This document shows positions 23,080 to 35,342 of a stretch of DNA of 64,000 nt, in pieces (the first letter of the stretch is position 1; every line of letters starts with the position of its first letter). The DNA is from Ascarosepion bandense. Lineage: Eukaryota > Mollusca > Cephalopoda > Sepiida > Sepiidae. The translations under genes were made by a program, and so were the position numbers. The notes beneath the pieces are model-generated. The model saw only the letters and a program-made list of their open reading frames with translations. It searched no databases and had not been told where the DNA came from. The DNA lies in assembly GCA_037127315.1 (NCBI GenBank), contig JBBBDQ010001452.1, positions 873,501 through 937,500 of the forward strand, written 5' to 3'.

Positions 23080-24170
23080 CCGGATTCGAACCCCAGAATA
23101 AATGTTTGGAGAATATCTCGATCTGTTTTTCCTTTTCTTTAGGAAGGGCTGAGAAAGAGAAAGAAAGAAAGAAGCGTTGGGGTGGCCAGGAGATAGAGAA
23201 AGGCGAAACACAAGGCATTCACGAAAATGACTGATATAACAATTGAGCAATGACCAGATGTCAAAGCTGGCCTTACAAAAGCGAGAGAATTCTGTTTCTT
23301 TCTTGTTTGTCTGTTTCTCTCCTTTACTCACTCAGAAAAGCGATAAGGAACAGCTGAGATGGAATTATCGGTCGAGTTTGGGAAAAGACCACTCGCGTAA
23401 GGATGGAATTGTAATTAACGCTGACAGGCGAATGTTTAAAGTCAACAGAATCGTGTCTCCAAACTCCCAGAATGTCGAAAACTGTAAGCGGGTGATTTAA
23501 GCCAGATGCACGAAGTTGACGTTAGATTTTTAATGAAGAAACATTTCGATCAATTACCACCCCACGCCATATTGAAACTATTTCAACAAAAAGACAACGA
23601 ATTTGAAAATCAAGTCAGAACGGAACAGAACGGAACAGAGACGACAGAGGTACGTCAGAGAGATACGTCAGAAGAACAGACCTGCGCGGAACGCGTTGGA
23701 GTGAAGACGCGGAAAATTTTATTTCCTACCACGCTAGTAGATACGTACACCGCCTCTAAGCAGAACCCAAGAAAAGGTGAGCATGAAAACGACACCAAAT
23801 ATAGTAGCAGTAGTAATTTGTGGACTCTGAAAAAAGTTGGATTGTATTTTTTCTTAATTCTTTTTTCTACTCTTTTTCTCTTTTGCTGTACAAAGAGATA
23901 CGATATAATCATTAGTCCACATCGACTGACCTTCGCTACTGTCTTGTTATTTTTTTTGTTCTTATTTGCTTTCCTTATTTCTGCATTATGCACTAAACCG
24001 CCTCTTGATTTTCAGTTGTCGAGGAATGCAGCGCGAAGACGACTGCTCCTTTTCCCCTCAGGTCCGTAGCATTCTCTGAGATCAGAAATCACAACGTGGC
24101 AGAGGAAGTGAAAGATTTCGACCGATTATTTGATATCTTCAATTACCTGGGTGGCGGGCGGAATGGAATC
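23080..24170. repeat. Right arm of the giant foldback
   Basis: Inverted counterpart of 19840-20910. The outer end (GAGATCAGAAATCACAACG at about 24080) meets the LINE at 24190. Confidence 0.75.
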
Positions 24171-24189
24171 GAACAACTGTAGACTCAGA

Positions 24190-25228
24190 TCAGGTCCCAA
24201 GTAGGCATCTACGCAGATGACACTACAATATACTCCCGCTCCAGTAAGAAACCTGTCGTGGCGGACAGACATAATCTCGCTGCTGACCTTGAGCGGGATC
24301 TACACTCTGTGGTGAACTGGGGCAAGAAGTGGCTTGTCAACTTTAATTCCTCTAAGACCAAGCTGTTGTCTGTCAACCATTACAGGCAACCTCTTCTGCC
24401 TCCCATAAGCATGGACCAGATGATTCTCCCGGAGAGTAATACACTACGCCTCCTCGGACTTACCCTGTCCTCAGACCTCAAATGGAAGCACTATATTGAA
24501 TCCATAGCAAAATCTACTGCTAAGAAGATTGGGTCACTATGTCGATCCAGGATGTTTTTTCCACCTGAATCCATCCTGCATATATACAAGTCAACCATCC
24601 GTCCGTGCATGGAGTACTGCTGCCATTTATGGTCAGGTGCCCCTGCCGTTCTCCTCAGTGTTCTTGACAAGCTCCAAAGGAGAGTCTGTAATGTGATAGG
24701 TACTGATCTGGCGACTCGTCTGCAGCCACTTTCCCATCGTCGAAATGTGGCCTCCCTCTGTCTCTTCTATAAATACTTTCATGGCTTCTGCTCGGATGAG
24801 CTTAAGTCACTGATGCCTCCTCAACAGGTGTTTACCCGTTCAACCAGACTGGCAACTGGGTCCCACCCATTCACAGTCAGGTTAGCCAAACGCAGACGAC
24901 AATTCTACTCCTGCAGCTTCCTCTCTCGCACTTCCCGCCTGTGGAACTCACTCCCGTATTCTTGCTTTCCTGACGGCTACGACCTCCAGAAATTTAAAAG
25001 CAAAGTTAATACTCACCTACTAACCACTGGCCTCTAGCTCTCTCTCCCCTCCCCTGTATAAGCTTCCCTTTCTCTCCGCCCATGTACCTGTCATTGCACC
25101 TGCTTTCTCAGTTTTCTATTGTTCCTTTCTAACTAGCTTGTACTCCTCACTCTTTTCTAATTAATCTTTCTACACTTATGTAACCCCCTGCACATCAGTG
25201 GCGTTTCTGCCTTGCTCGGGGTGAAATG

Positions 25229-25260
<32 letters not shown>
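24190..25260 (+). pseudogene. CR1/L2-like LINE, RT 3' half with intact C-terminus
   Basis: Non-LTR retrotransposon enzyme fragment. The RT active-site motif YADD is at 24210-24221, and the frame stays open for about 275 residues to a stop near 25037. Conserved stretches are WLVNFNSSKTKLLSVN, LRLLGLTLSSDLKW, IYKSTIRPCMEYCCHLW, LSHRRNVASLCLFYKYFHG and SRLWNSLPYSCFP. The endonuclease and N-terminal RT are missing (5' truncation). The 3' UTR ends CCTTGCTCGGGGTGAAATGA and a poly(A) of about 30, so this copy looks recent. The clade call (CR1/L2 versus Jockey) is uncertain. Confidence 0.9.
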
Positions 25261-25262
<2 letters not shown>

Positions 25263-25354
25263 TGCGACTAACTTACGGCCAGTTAACGCACGCAACATAC
25301 ATACAGGGAAGCGTTAGACGGGTGGGGGGGCAGCTTGGGTCATACTACAAAGTA

Positions 25355-25680
25355 TTCCTTTTTTTAGAAAACGATCTTCAACGGCTACTGACAATCCGTT
25401 TTAGGAAAACGATACTCAACGGCTAGAAAACTATCCGCTTCGGAAAAACGATACTCAACGGCTACAAATGAGGCCGTTTCAGTAAAACGATCCTCAACGA
25501 CTACAAAACAATCCGTTTCAGAAAAACGTTACTGAACAGCTACAAAACTAAATGTTTTAGAAAAATGATGCTTAACGTTTACAAAACTGTATGTTTCAAG
25601 AAAACGATCTTCAACGTCTACAAAACATACCTTTTCTAGAAAACGATCTTTAGCGGTTACAAATGAGGCCGTTTTAAGAA
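25355..25680 (+). repeat. 39-bp satellite, block 3
   Basis: About eight units (AACGATACTCAACGGCTAC, GAGGCCGTTTCAG) resume after the LINE insertion and stop at the R1 repeat. Confidence 0.85.
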
Positions 25681-27885
25681 AATATTAAATTCTGTAGGTT
25701 TTATTATTTAAACGCAGAACACATTGGGGAATGTAAATAATGAATTATCTTTTTAACCCATTTCGCTGTATTTACCGAAAAAACTGCTCCGAATAGAAAA
25801 ATAAAAAAATTCAATAAAACTATGACATTAGTTAATTTGATAAGTTTTTAATTGCTTTAATAAACAATACAAATTTCAGACATTATAGTCTGAAGAAAAG
25901 AAATTGTCTCGATTACTAATGAAATTTTAAAAGAATTGTTTTCATGTTTTTTTAATTATAATATATTATAAATTTTTAGAAATAATTTAAAATATTTCCA
26001 AGACTTGTAGATGTTTGTTGGTAGGTTATTTTACTAATCAAAAATTGATAAATTTAATACAAATCATCTAGGAATCGTATTTTTAAAATAATTTTCAAAT
26101 TTTTTTTTTTTTTACTGTATTTGAAGTTCTTTTTTTTTGTACAGTAATTTCTATGTGTACATTAAAAGGTCATGAGTTTCAGGGTTTCTTTTCCTTATCG
26201 GAAAAAATTATAATTATGCCACTTGTGATCGCTATACATTTATCGCTCATCTACCGCGCTGTGAACATCTTTCAGATACGGCGGACAGGTCAAAAAGTTC
26301 AACTCTGAGATTAAGAAATAGTTTTATTCTAAATTTCATGATATAAATAAATAATATTTGTGTAAATCAGATTAATTTTTAAAACTGAAAATTAAATTTT
26401 GTTTACAAATGTGTCGGTCACTTAAAAATGGCTAAAATATTGATTGATTAAAAAAAGATGAAAAATTTTAGATTCCAATCAATATAATCTCTGTTTGAAT
26501 TATACCAGAATATTTTGCTTATTGGAAATAATAAGTTTAATCATTTAGCTTTCAATTAAATCTAAAGTAAAATTTTCAAGAAATCTTTTTTATTTTTTTT
26601 TTAAATTTAGTTTAAAATTTAAATATCGAAAATGAGTGGAGGTACCTACCGTAAACTATAAAAACAAAGTTTTTCCGTCAAAATGTTTGTTATTATTACG
26701 AGGAAAGATCAAAGTATTTTTAATTATTAAAAAAATCCTTTCTAACACGTTCGAAATTTTGGTTGAACCTTTTTTCGTCAGTAGGTGAGCAGATTTTTAT
26801 TACAATTTACTATAATAAATATAATATTACGAAAGTTATTTTTCCGCTGGAAAAAAACATTAATTATGAAATTTTCACAAAAATGGAATAATTGTTGGAT
26901 TTTAATGAAACTTCAGGACTTAATGACAAACGAATGAAATTATTTTTTAAATCATTTTATAAAATCTTGGTAAAAATCTTGTTTTTTTACATCTGTTACC
27001 ACCACCACTTCAATTAGTTTCCAGAAATTTCTTGAAACTGACTACTGTCCCGAAACTTTGTTTCTTTTGTTGCAATAAAACTATGTCATTTTCATTTAGA
27101 TAAACTTTTAATTGCTTTTATAAATAATAGATATTAAGTATATTATAGTCTGAAGAAAACTATTTTTCGATGAATAATGAATTTTACAAGAATTGTTTTC
27201 ATTTTTCTTTCCTAATTATAACAATTTATAAAGTTTCAAATTTTAAAAAAATATTCTTCTAATCATTGTCTATATTAGGTTATTAAGTTATTAAATGAAG
27301 ACTATACTCACTAATCGAAAATTGAAAAGCTTAATACAAATCTTCACGCACCATGATTTTTTAAATAATTATATTTTTTGTGTGAGCTTAGAACTCTCTT
27401 TTTAATATAGAACGTCCTAAGTGACATATCATTAAAATATCAAGTGTTTCAAGGGTTGTTCCTCTTACGAAAGGTTCGCTTAGGTTTCATAAATTTATGT
27501 CAATTCTGGTTAACCATACTTAGCTTGTCAACACACTTGACTGTCATCAATCACTTAACGCATCAGAAAAATATGACCTTCTTCATTAAGAAATACTTGT
27601 ATTCTAAATTTCATGCTATAAGCAAGTAAAACTCGTTCCAAATCAGATTAATTTGACATTAGATTTCCTAATTTTGTCCCAAATAACATGTTACAGATGT
27701 ATATTTCATATTTGCAGAATTTTTAAACCCAAGAATTAACTTTTGTTTACAAATCTGTTAAAAATAGACGGAAAACTGATAACTTCTAAAAACTCACAAA
27801 AAAGTTGGGATTCCAATCTTTATAAGGTCTATTTGAAATACATCAGAGTATTTTGCTTACTGGAAAATAGTAAATTTATATGGAG
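25681..27885 (-). repeat. AT-rich dispersed repeat (family R1), two minus copies
   Basis: 26648 down to 25681 runs from the family start (GGTACCTCCACTCATTTTC in minus sense) through most of the body. 27885 down to 26655 is a second copy that ends just before the first begins. The reading direction is by comparison with 2051-3672. Confidence 0.6.
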
Positions 27886-28055
27886 CAAGGACAAAAGTCT
27901 CGTGGAATCTTTCCCCGTCAGTATTAAACATCAGAAGATGGCATCGTTGACCACATTACACAGCATAACAGTAACACTAACAGCCTCCGCAAATTCATCA
28001 TGCAAGACACTGTTGAAACTCGACGACAATAGATGGTCAGACATCATCAAAGTGT

Positions 28056-28336
28056 CAGTCAGTCAGTCAGTTAAGTGCCATATGTGATACAAGTTTTGGG
28101 CGATCATGTCTCGAAAGAATATTATCCGGTAGTAGGTTGCCATTGCTTTCTGCGGTAGACTGTTTGTCAGCCACGGCTATAGAACCCAATCTGTCCTGTT
28201 ATTTAACCCATAATTGGAGGGGAAAAGGATTAATACCTTGCCCAAGTGAATACAATGAATTCAATTGGAATTCGAACTCTGCTCTTCGATTTGTCGTTCC
28301 GAGTCGATATCTACTGCACCACAACGCACATAGAGT
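28056..28336 (-). mobile_element. Family S SINE
   Basis: Tail of repeated GTCA, body and head (minus sense TGTGCGTTGTGGTGCAGTAG) are present. About 30 bp, including part of the 3' hairpin, is lost near 28108. The sequence at 27890-28050 left of it is unassigned. Confidence 0.8.
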
Positions 28337-28531
28337 GGGCGGACATAAACATGCAGGATCTCTTGATAGCCACCACCAACAGATCACCCTGGTTCTTCTA
28401 CCCTTACGTCCCCCGCCTTCTAAAATGCGAAGCAGTTAAGGGACTGATGCTGATACTTTATGACTCTGTTTTGTACTGAAAATCAGTACGAAATGGGGCG
28501 GGCCTGAAGGAGACACCCACCACCGTCATTT

Positions 28532-29132
28532 GGGTGGATCTGAAGGAGACTACTACCACCACCTTTAAATTTGTTGTTTTTCATTTTTTTTTTTTACTTT
28601 TTTCAGTGCAGTCTTATCGGTTATTACATAAAGTTTCCTATTATCAAAAAAAATTTGAAAAAAATTCAATATTTAAACAATTTTAGTGGGGGGGCTCAGT
28701 TTCTCATACAACGTTATAGTAAATTGATCCTTTATTTTGGAACCACTCTCGATGGGGTAGATTTGTTTTGGTTTTTTTTTGGGGACGAATTGTTGCTCTT
28801 CTTTTTGTCTTTTTCAAGTTTTCTTGAAGTTCTTACGATGGCATCTTCCTTTGAAACTCCAAGAATGGCTTTATTAAAAAAATTCGCAAGGGATGCAGTT
28901 GTTGAATATGCGCAAGGAAAAAAGTTAATTGCACAGGATAGACATAGTATAAAGTTTGTATGAAAAACTGAGCCCCCACCCACTAAAATTGTTTAAATGT
29001 TGACCTTTTTTCCCATTTTTTTTTTTTTTTTTTGTCAATCGGAAAGTTTAGGGTGCAAATCGATAAGATTGCACTGAAAGAAAAAAAAACAACAAATTTA
29101 AAGGTGGTGGTAGTCTCCTTCAGGTCCGCCCG
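28532..29132. mobile_element. Foldback element with nested inverted ends
   Basis: Outer arms share CTGAAGGAGACTAC, ACCACCACCTTTAAATTTG and TCAGTGCA in inverse order. The inner arms carry AACAATTTTAGTGGG then GGGGCTCAGTTT. The inner ends resemble the family M palindromes (GTGGGGGATCAGTTT). Arms are about 200 bp around about 200 bp of unique core. A partial copy of the outer end lies at 28499-28530. Class unknown; probably a non-autonomous DNA transposon. Confidence 0.7.
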
Positions 29133-29530
29133 AAAGCGATTGTCCGTGGTTAAGAATGAAGATACGCGTTACCGAATGTGATTATAATTTGCATACTGCC
29201 GCCATAAATCGTAAGACAAGGATTTCAAAACGTGATTCATGGGAAGTAACTCAAATTTATGCAAAAAATGATCTCCCTTGATAGCTTGTTCATTCGTATA
29301 ATTTTGTTTTTAACGGGTTCAACGTTCAACCAGAATGTCCATCAGTTGAAACTTTCCTTATTTTCTGAATGACATCTTCCGTTATTCACTCTACCAAGAT
29401 ACGTAAATTTCTTTACGCGCTGATTTTAACGTCTCTAATTCTTAGTTCACACTTTGGCATGCCATGGTCGTATCTGACGACCGGGCACACCAGGCACGGG
29501 TCCGGGAAGATCCGTGCAAAAACAATTCAC

Positions 29531-29567
<37 letters not shown>

Positions 29568-30135
29568 CGAAGAAAACATCCGAATGAACTCAGTAAAAAT
29601 CTGTTTGTTTATTTATTAATTTTGGGAGAAAAGACTGGTTATACTCAGAAAGTCCGAACCCGATTTCCTGCTTTCGTTCACGTTCTGTGCCTGATTTCCA
29701 TTGGAATAACCGAAAAAAATCCGCAAAAATCATAATTTCTAGAAACGGATGATACTGATGACGTCAACTAATAAATCCGGGCAATTTTCTCTGTTCCCGG
29801 TGTCTTTTTAGCATCAGCTACGGCCCTGTTGGCATCCATGTTACAATCTATTAGTGTACATCCAAAAAATCGCTAACAATGGAGTTTGGGACATAATGTA
29901 AAATGCTGAACACTTAATAAAAAAAAAAGCTTTATTGTCAAAATCTTTTTTATTAGAAAAGACGAAAGGGTTTTTATTATTAAATTACTTTTTAATCCTT
30001 TTCAAAACTTTCAAAATGTTACAGAAAATGCTTTGTTTTTCGTACGTCAACGAGAGAACCAAAGACAGGTCAAATTAATTTTGGTGTCTCTTTTTATGGT
30101 GATTCAAAAATTCTTGCAAAAATCAAATAATTGTA
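29133..30135. other. Unassigned sequence with (GAAA)n
   Basis: A (GAAA)n tract at 29530-29569. From about 29930 it shows weak similarity to the R1 3' part. No gene was supported. Confidence 0.45.
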
Positions 30136-33100
30136 GGTGCCTTTACTCTATTTTCGATACCCAAGTTTTAAATCGAAACTTTTATTTTAGTTTAAATTGA
30201 AAGCTAAATGATTACATTTACTATTTCCACTAAGCAAAATACTCTGGTGTATTTCAAACAGAAATTATATTCATTGGAATTTAAAATTTAGAGATTTTTT
30301 TTAAAATTCAATTTTTAAGCCATTTTTTGGGCGATCAACACATTTGTAAACAAAAGTTAATTCTTAGTTTTAAAAATCTTGCAAAAATAAAATAAACCTC
30401 TCTCACTCGTTATTTTTTGGAAAATTAGTAAATTTAAAGTTAAATTAATCTAAATAGAAACAAATATTACTTGTTTATAGCATGAAATTTAAAATAGAAT
30501 ACTTTTTAATCACAACGATATGACGTGTTGACCTTTCAAGTAGGCAATGACAGCACCTGTTATCAATCAATCTGGAAGTGTGGTGACCAAAAATTGCCAT
30601 AACCCAGTTTAACATTTCGCAAGGAGAACTATTCTTTAAACATGTGACCTTTTAATAAAAAGTCTCTTATAAGTTTCCATAGTAAAAGAAAATATACAGT
30701 TTAACATAATTATTTTAAAAATCTTAATTCTAAATGATTTGCATTAAGCTTTTGAATTTTTTATTTTTATATAAAGTCTTTTTTAATGAATTAATAACCG
30801 AAGACACTGAGTAACTGGAAGAAATTTAAAAAATGTTTGAAACATTAATTCGCAAAGAAAAAATGAAAACAATTCTTATAAAAATACATTATTCATCGAA
30901 ATTCTTTCTTCTTAAGAATATGATATCCTAAAATTATATATAAATGGAACTTTGTCTCTGTGTGTGTGTATGTGTGTATGTGTATGTCTGTGTGTCTGTG
31001 TGTCCGTTACTTATAGACTCCGAAACGGCTGAAAGTATTTTCTTGAAAATTTACACAGTTGTACAATAAGCGTCTGCGAGTGTTCTTAGCTAGGTTTTGT
31101 GTCGAGGTACCCCCGATAAATATCGAAAATCAATAATCGGGTTATAGAAAGAGTGGTCCGACTTTAATCAAATTTCATACACTCATAGACAAAGACATAA
31201 GAAACGATATTCAGAAGCTTCAAAGTTTGCAGTTCTTACTGTAGTGCAGAAAATCGATAATATATATATATAAAAGGCAAGATGTTTGTGTGTGTGTCTG
31301 TTTATCTGCCTGGTTGTCTGTATTTTTTTCATCCCTTTTATTTTAGTTTTTGCTTCGGGTTTGGCTCTAAGTAGGTATAATTGTAGTTTTTAGTCTCACC
31401 TATGATACCATTTACTCAGGGGACTTATTTAGCCTTCAAAATTCAGTTTACGACGAAAAGAACTTATTTGATATCGATACCAGGAAATCAAAATTTGACT
31501 TACATCCATTCATTTTCCTTTCAGTCTACGGTTTCGCTTTAACTGGAAACAACTATTGCTTTTTAGTGTTTCGTGCCAACGTCCAAAGAGTGTGAGCTCC
31601 AGGACTATGGATTAGTTTTAAAGCTTTCATTACACCCGAGCAACGCTGGGATATCCTGCTAGTTTAATGAATAAAATTAAATCACTTTTTATGCGAAGCG
31701 TGTTCCATTTGTAAAGTTCGCTCCACATTTTTGTCTGATTCCTTAGCGACGAGCAACGCCGGGTTATACTGCTAGTTATTTGTAAAACCAGTTAAAATTT
31801 TATGTACATTAAAAACTCTGATATTATTTCATTTGATAAGTTTTTAATTGCTTGGATAAATAATAAAAATCAAGAACATTATAGACTGAAGAAATTTTAT
31901 TTTTCAAAAAACTAATGAAAATTTAAAACAATTGTTTTCGTTTCTTTTTCTTTTATTTATAATAATTTATAAAGATTCAAAAATATTTTTAAAATACTTT
32001 AAAGATTGGTTGCGCTTAGATTTTTAAGTTAATAATTGAAGATAATATTGATTATCGATAATTGAAATGTTTAATGCCAATCGTTTGGCCTTCATATTTT
32101 TAAAATAACTTAATTTTTTTTTTAAAATTTTTGTGGGGGTGTATTTGAAGTTTTTTTTTTATGATAATTCTTATGGTAATTCTTATGTGCAAATTAAAAG
32201 GTTACTTGAAACAGGGGAGTAACAGATGTAAAAAATATTTTTACCAAAATTTTTAAAAAATAATAATTTCAAAATTAATTAGATTCATTTATGAATAAGT
32301 CTTAAAAGTTTCATTTACATCCGACAATGATTTGACTTTTACAAGAATTTCCAAATTAATGTGTTGGACACATTTTTCAATTTTTCGGTCATTTTTAGCG
32401 ATGGACATATTTGCAAACAAAAGTTAATACTCTGTTTTAAAAATTTTTCAAAACTAAAATATACATTTGTGACTCATTATTTTGGGAAAATTAGAAAATT
32501 TAATGTTAAGTTAATCTGATTTACACAAGTATTACTTTTTTATAGCAAGAAATTTAGAATAAACTATTATTTAAACACGGAATGTTGATTTTTCTGACAT
32601 TTCCTATGATTTCCTATGATTTCCTATGATTTTCCTATATGATTTCTCATGTTACAACAGCCAGATGCGAGACAAGCAAAGTGTCACATAATCAGAATTG
32701 ACATAATTTTCCAGAAATCGTGAAAAACATGACATTTAATGTACAAACAGAAATAACCATAAAAACACAAAAAAGTAAGTTATTTTAAAGTAAGATGGCT
32801 CAACGATTTTAGTTAAACTTTTCAATTTCCGATTAGTAAATATAGTCTTCACTTAATAACTTAATAACTTAACGCCTATAAGTCTTTGAAATATTTTAAA
32901 AATATTTTTGAAAGTTTATAAATTATTATATCTAATTAAAAAATAAAAATATTTATTTTAAAATTTTACTATTAATCGAATTTTTTTCTTTAAACTATAA
33001 AGTCCTTAATTTATATCAAATTATCTAATTAAAGAATGTGAAAGTCCTGCAAGCTTTATTAAAATTCAACAATTATTTGATTTTTGCAAGAATTTCCAAA

Positions 33101-33396
33101 TTAATGTTTTTTTCAATGTAAAAAATAAAAACTGAGTTACGTATTATTACTTTATCCATTGTAAACTCTCGTAACTTTTTGGTGACCCGCTGACAAAAAT
33201 CAAAATATGAAGTTTCCCCCCCCCCCCCACAAAAAAAAACGTTTTAGAAAGGATTAAAAATAATTTAAAAATATGTAAAATAAATACTTTGATCTTTCCT
33301 CTTAATAATAACATAGGTATTTTAATGGAAAAAGTCCGTTTTTATTAAGTTTGGGGCCTTTTTTTCATGTTTTTCAGCGATTTAGTGGAGGTAACT
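30136..33396 (+). repeat. AT-rich repeat R1, long rearranged copy
   Basis: It begins near 30136 with a diverged family start (GGTGCCTTTACTCTATTTTC) and ends near 33396 with TTTAGTGGAGGTAAC. A Helitron-like element splits it at 30926. The part at 31790-32210 is in the opposite orientation, and the rest resumes plus orientation, so the copy is internally rearranged. A 10-bp tandem (ATTTCCTATG, three copies) lies near 32603-32634. Confidence 0.6.
30926..31775 (+). mobile_element. Helitron-like non-autonomous element
   Basis: The 5' end is TCCTAAAATTATATATAAATGG after an A, starting with TC. The 3' end has a short hairpin (CCCGAGCAACGCTGGG) and CTAG followed by T at 31659-31662, so insertion is between A and T, as for Helitrons. 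A second, better 3' end (GAGCAACGCCGGG, CTAG at 31772-31775) lies 113 bp further on. Internal (TG)n tracts and no coding frame. Sister copies are at 40737-41273, 53636-53830 and 55537-56052. Confidence 0.65.
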
Positions 33397-33719
33397 AGTG
33401 GAGAGCTTATATTGTATTCTAAAATATTTGTGTGTTCTCTCCTAATATTTGTCTTATGTTGATAGTTGTAGGTTGGTCACTCATGATGCGCTGATTAATG
33501 TCTGCACGGATTGAACTAAGTATTGACAGGTGAGTGAGTGTCGTTAATGTTTATTTGATTCGGCCTTGTGTCGTACGTAACCAAACTTCCTCTAGCTTAC
33601 AAGTTTATCCAGAATTATCGTCAGAATTGTCAGGTTTTCATCATTCGAAGGTTGGTTGGCAGGTTGGATATTTGTGGATGTGTGGGATAGTGGAAGAATA
33701 AAAATATACATTTTTCATG
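33397..33719. other. Unassigned sequence
   Basis: No gene or family was recognised. Confidence 0.4.
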
Positions 33720-34105
33720 ATAAAATGGAAATTTATTCAAAGAATAGAATAACAAGAATAAGTATTAGTTAAAAGTTCAATGAGAAGCAAGTAATAAGTT
33801 AAGGGTATTGTTATAGTGGAACATCCTGCCATACCTCGAGAATAGAATGCTCTACTTTATATAAGACGGTAACGAGCGGTATGACGGTGGAAAAAGATCT
33901 TAGGCATTCGTCTGACTGCTCTATGACACTGTCGGCCCTCTGCCTTCGGGTAGAGGGCGCTCTCTGCTTCCGAGCAGAGAGCACAAACCCAGTCGTGGTT
34001 CCGCCGAAGGGTAGAATCACGACTGAGGAAAAATAGACAGAGATTTTTTGGCCCGGCTATATGGCCGGGAATACCCACTATAAAATGACCATGTGTCACA
34101 TCTGG
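33720..34105 (-). repeat. Possible solo LTR
   Basis: In minus sense it runs from TGTGACACATGGTCAT, through a hairpin-rich GC block, to a TATA-like TTATATAAAGTAGAGC near 33850-33865, then AATAAA near 33730. This order fits U3-R-U5 of an LTR. No internal domain or target duplication was identified, so a Pol II promoter of another kind is possible. Confidence 0.35.
33935..34069. other. Cluster of four stable hairpins
   Basis: Stems: 33935-33944/33949-33958 (10 bp, loop TTCG closed by C-G); 33959-33968/33973-33982 (10 bp perfect, loop TCCG); 33990-34001/34014-34025 (12 bp with one G-U); 34052-34057/34064-34069 (6 bp GC-only). The first two are back to back with no spacer. Confidence 0.85.
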
Positions 34106-35342
34106 CCTTGCGTGGGAAGGCTAGTAAATACGGAAAGGTCTTAGGCGAAGGCGATAGTCGATTCCGCTCCAAACCGTGGCTTGCCTATATGTGCATTATT
34201 GTTAATTGTACCTTAGTAGAATAAATCTGTATTTCTTATTGCTGGTGTGGAGTTCCATTCTTCAACTGATCTTTTTATACTGTCTTCCTTTTCGGGATAT
34301 ATTAGGTATCAAGAGTTGAAGAAATGTTAGCAGTAGTAATTTGTTAGAAAGAATTCATGCGTACGTACGTATGTTTGTATTAGCGTTTGTTTGATAGAAA
34401 TGTCTTTGAATGGAGAAGAAGAGGTAAAATGAATCAGCACACGAGAAAGAAGGGGAAGTAGGACAAATGTCCGGGTCACTTGAAGCTATTCTCGTTACAT
34501 TTTAGCTTGTCGTCTCTGCTGCTTCCATCCCCTGACTGACTGACGCTGGCCGAAACCTTTTATTGTAATTTAGATTTTTCGCACTGGATCGCAAAGTCCC
34601 TTTGGTCTTGCAAGTCACTCCAATTGGTCTGCAAATCCATTTAACATCTTGGGAAATCCGGTTTCGACTTTTTCTTTAAACACATGGTCAATCCTTTTCC
34701 TACTTGAGAAAAACCAAGATTTCACACATCATTTTGAATTTTTATAAAAGTGAAAAAAGTTGATTTTAGTTCTTAATTTCCTATCCCATACACATGTGCC
34801 CAAGGTTAGTACTCAAATTTCTTTTTAAATTATTAGTGTTGGATATATAAATATAATTTTTTTTTTTAAATTATTTTTCATGGATACTCGTATTTGAGTG
34901 GATAGTCTATTTTTCTATAATAAAACAGCAGATTTATATCTATCCACCGGCCTGAATATTAAAGAAATCTTGTTAAGAAAATATCTATCTTCCGGTAACA
35001 AGCGCAAACAAAGACAATATTACGAAATCTTACGAAAAGTTATGAAATAGTAGTAACCGACATATTTTTTTAAAATTCAGTTGTTCGAAAAATTATTAAA
35101 AATAATTTCAAACAAATAAATTTAAATAAAATATTGGTGCGTTTTACGATGTAAGCACTTTATTGAGTGTGACTGGTTTATAAATATTTTATTTGATATT
35201 TTAGTGGACAAAAGAACGTCACGTGTGACTATTTCTTACGTCCAGCTCCCTATTACGAATGGACCGTGCCGTAAAATATGACGGCAAAATATATATGTCA
35301 ATATGGCGTCTAAAATAACGGCAACAAATATATTGATGTACT
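34106..35342. other. Unassigned sequence
   Basis: No gene was supported. A MITE end (CCGGCCTGAATATTAAAG) lies near 34943, and its left flank resembles that of the MITE at 5957. Confidence 0.45.

Noticed and set aside
23506..24069. A 187-residue plus-strand frame in the right foldback arm
   Set aside because: It overlaps a minus-strand frame of similar length, is rich in Phe/Leu from T-runs and lacks a counterpart in the other arm.
28571..28963. A 130-residue frame inside the foldback at 28532-29132
   Set aside because: Half of it is translated arm sequence; the core part (MASSFETPRMALLKK) has no recognised match, so it is not called as a gene.
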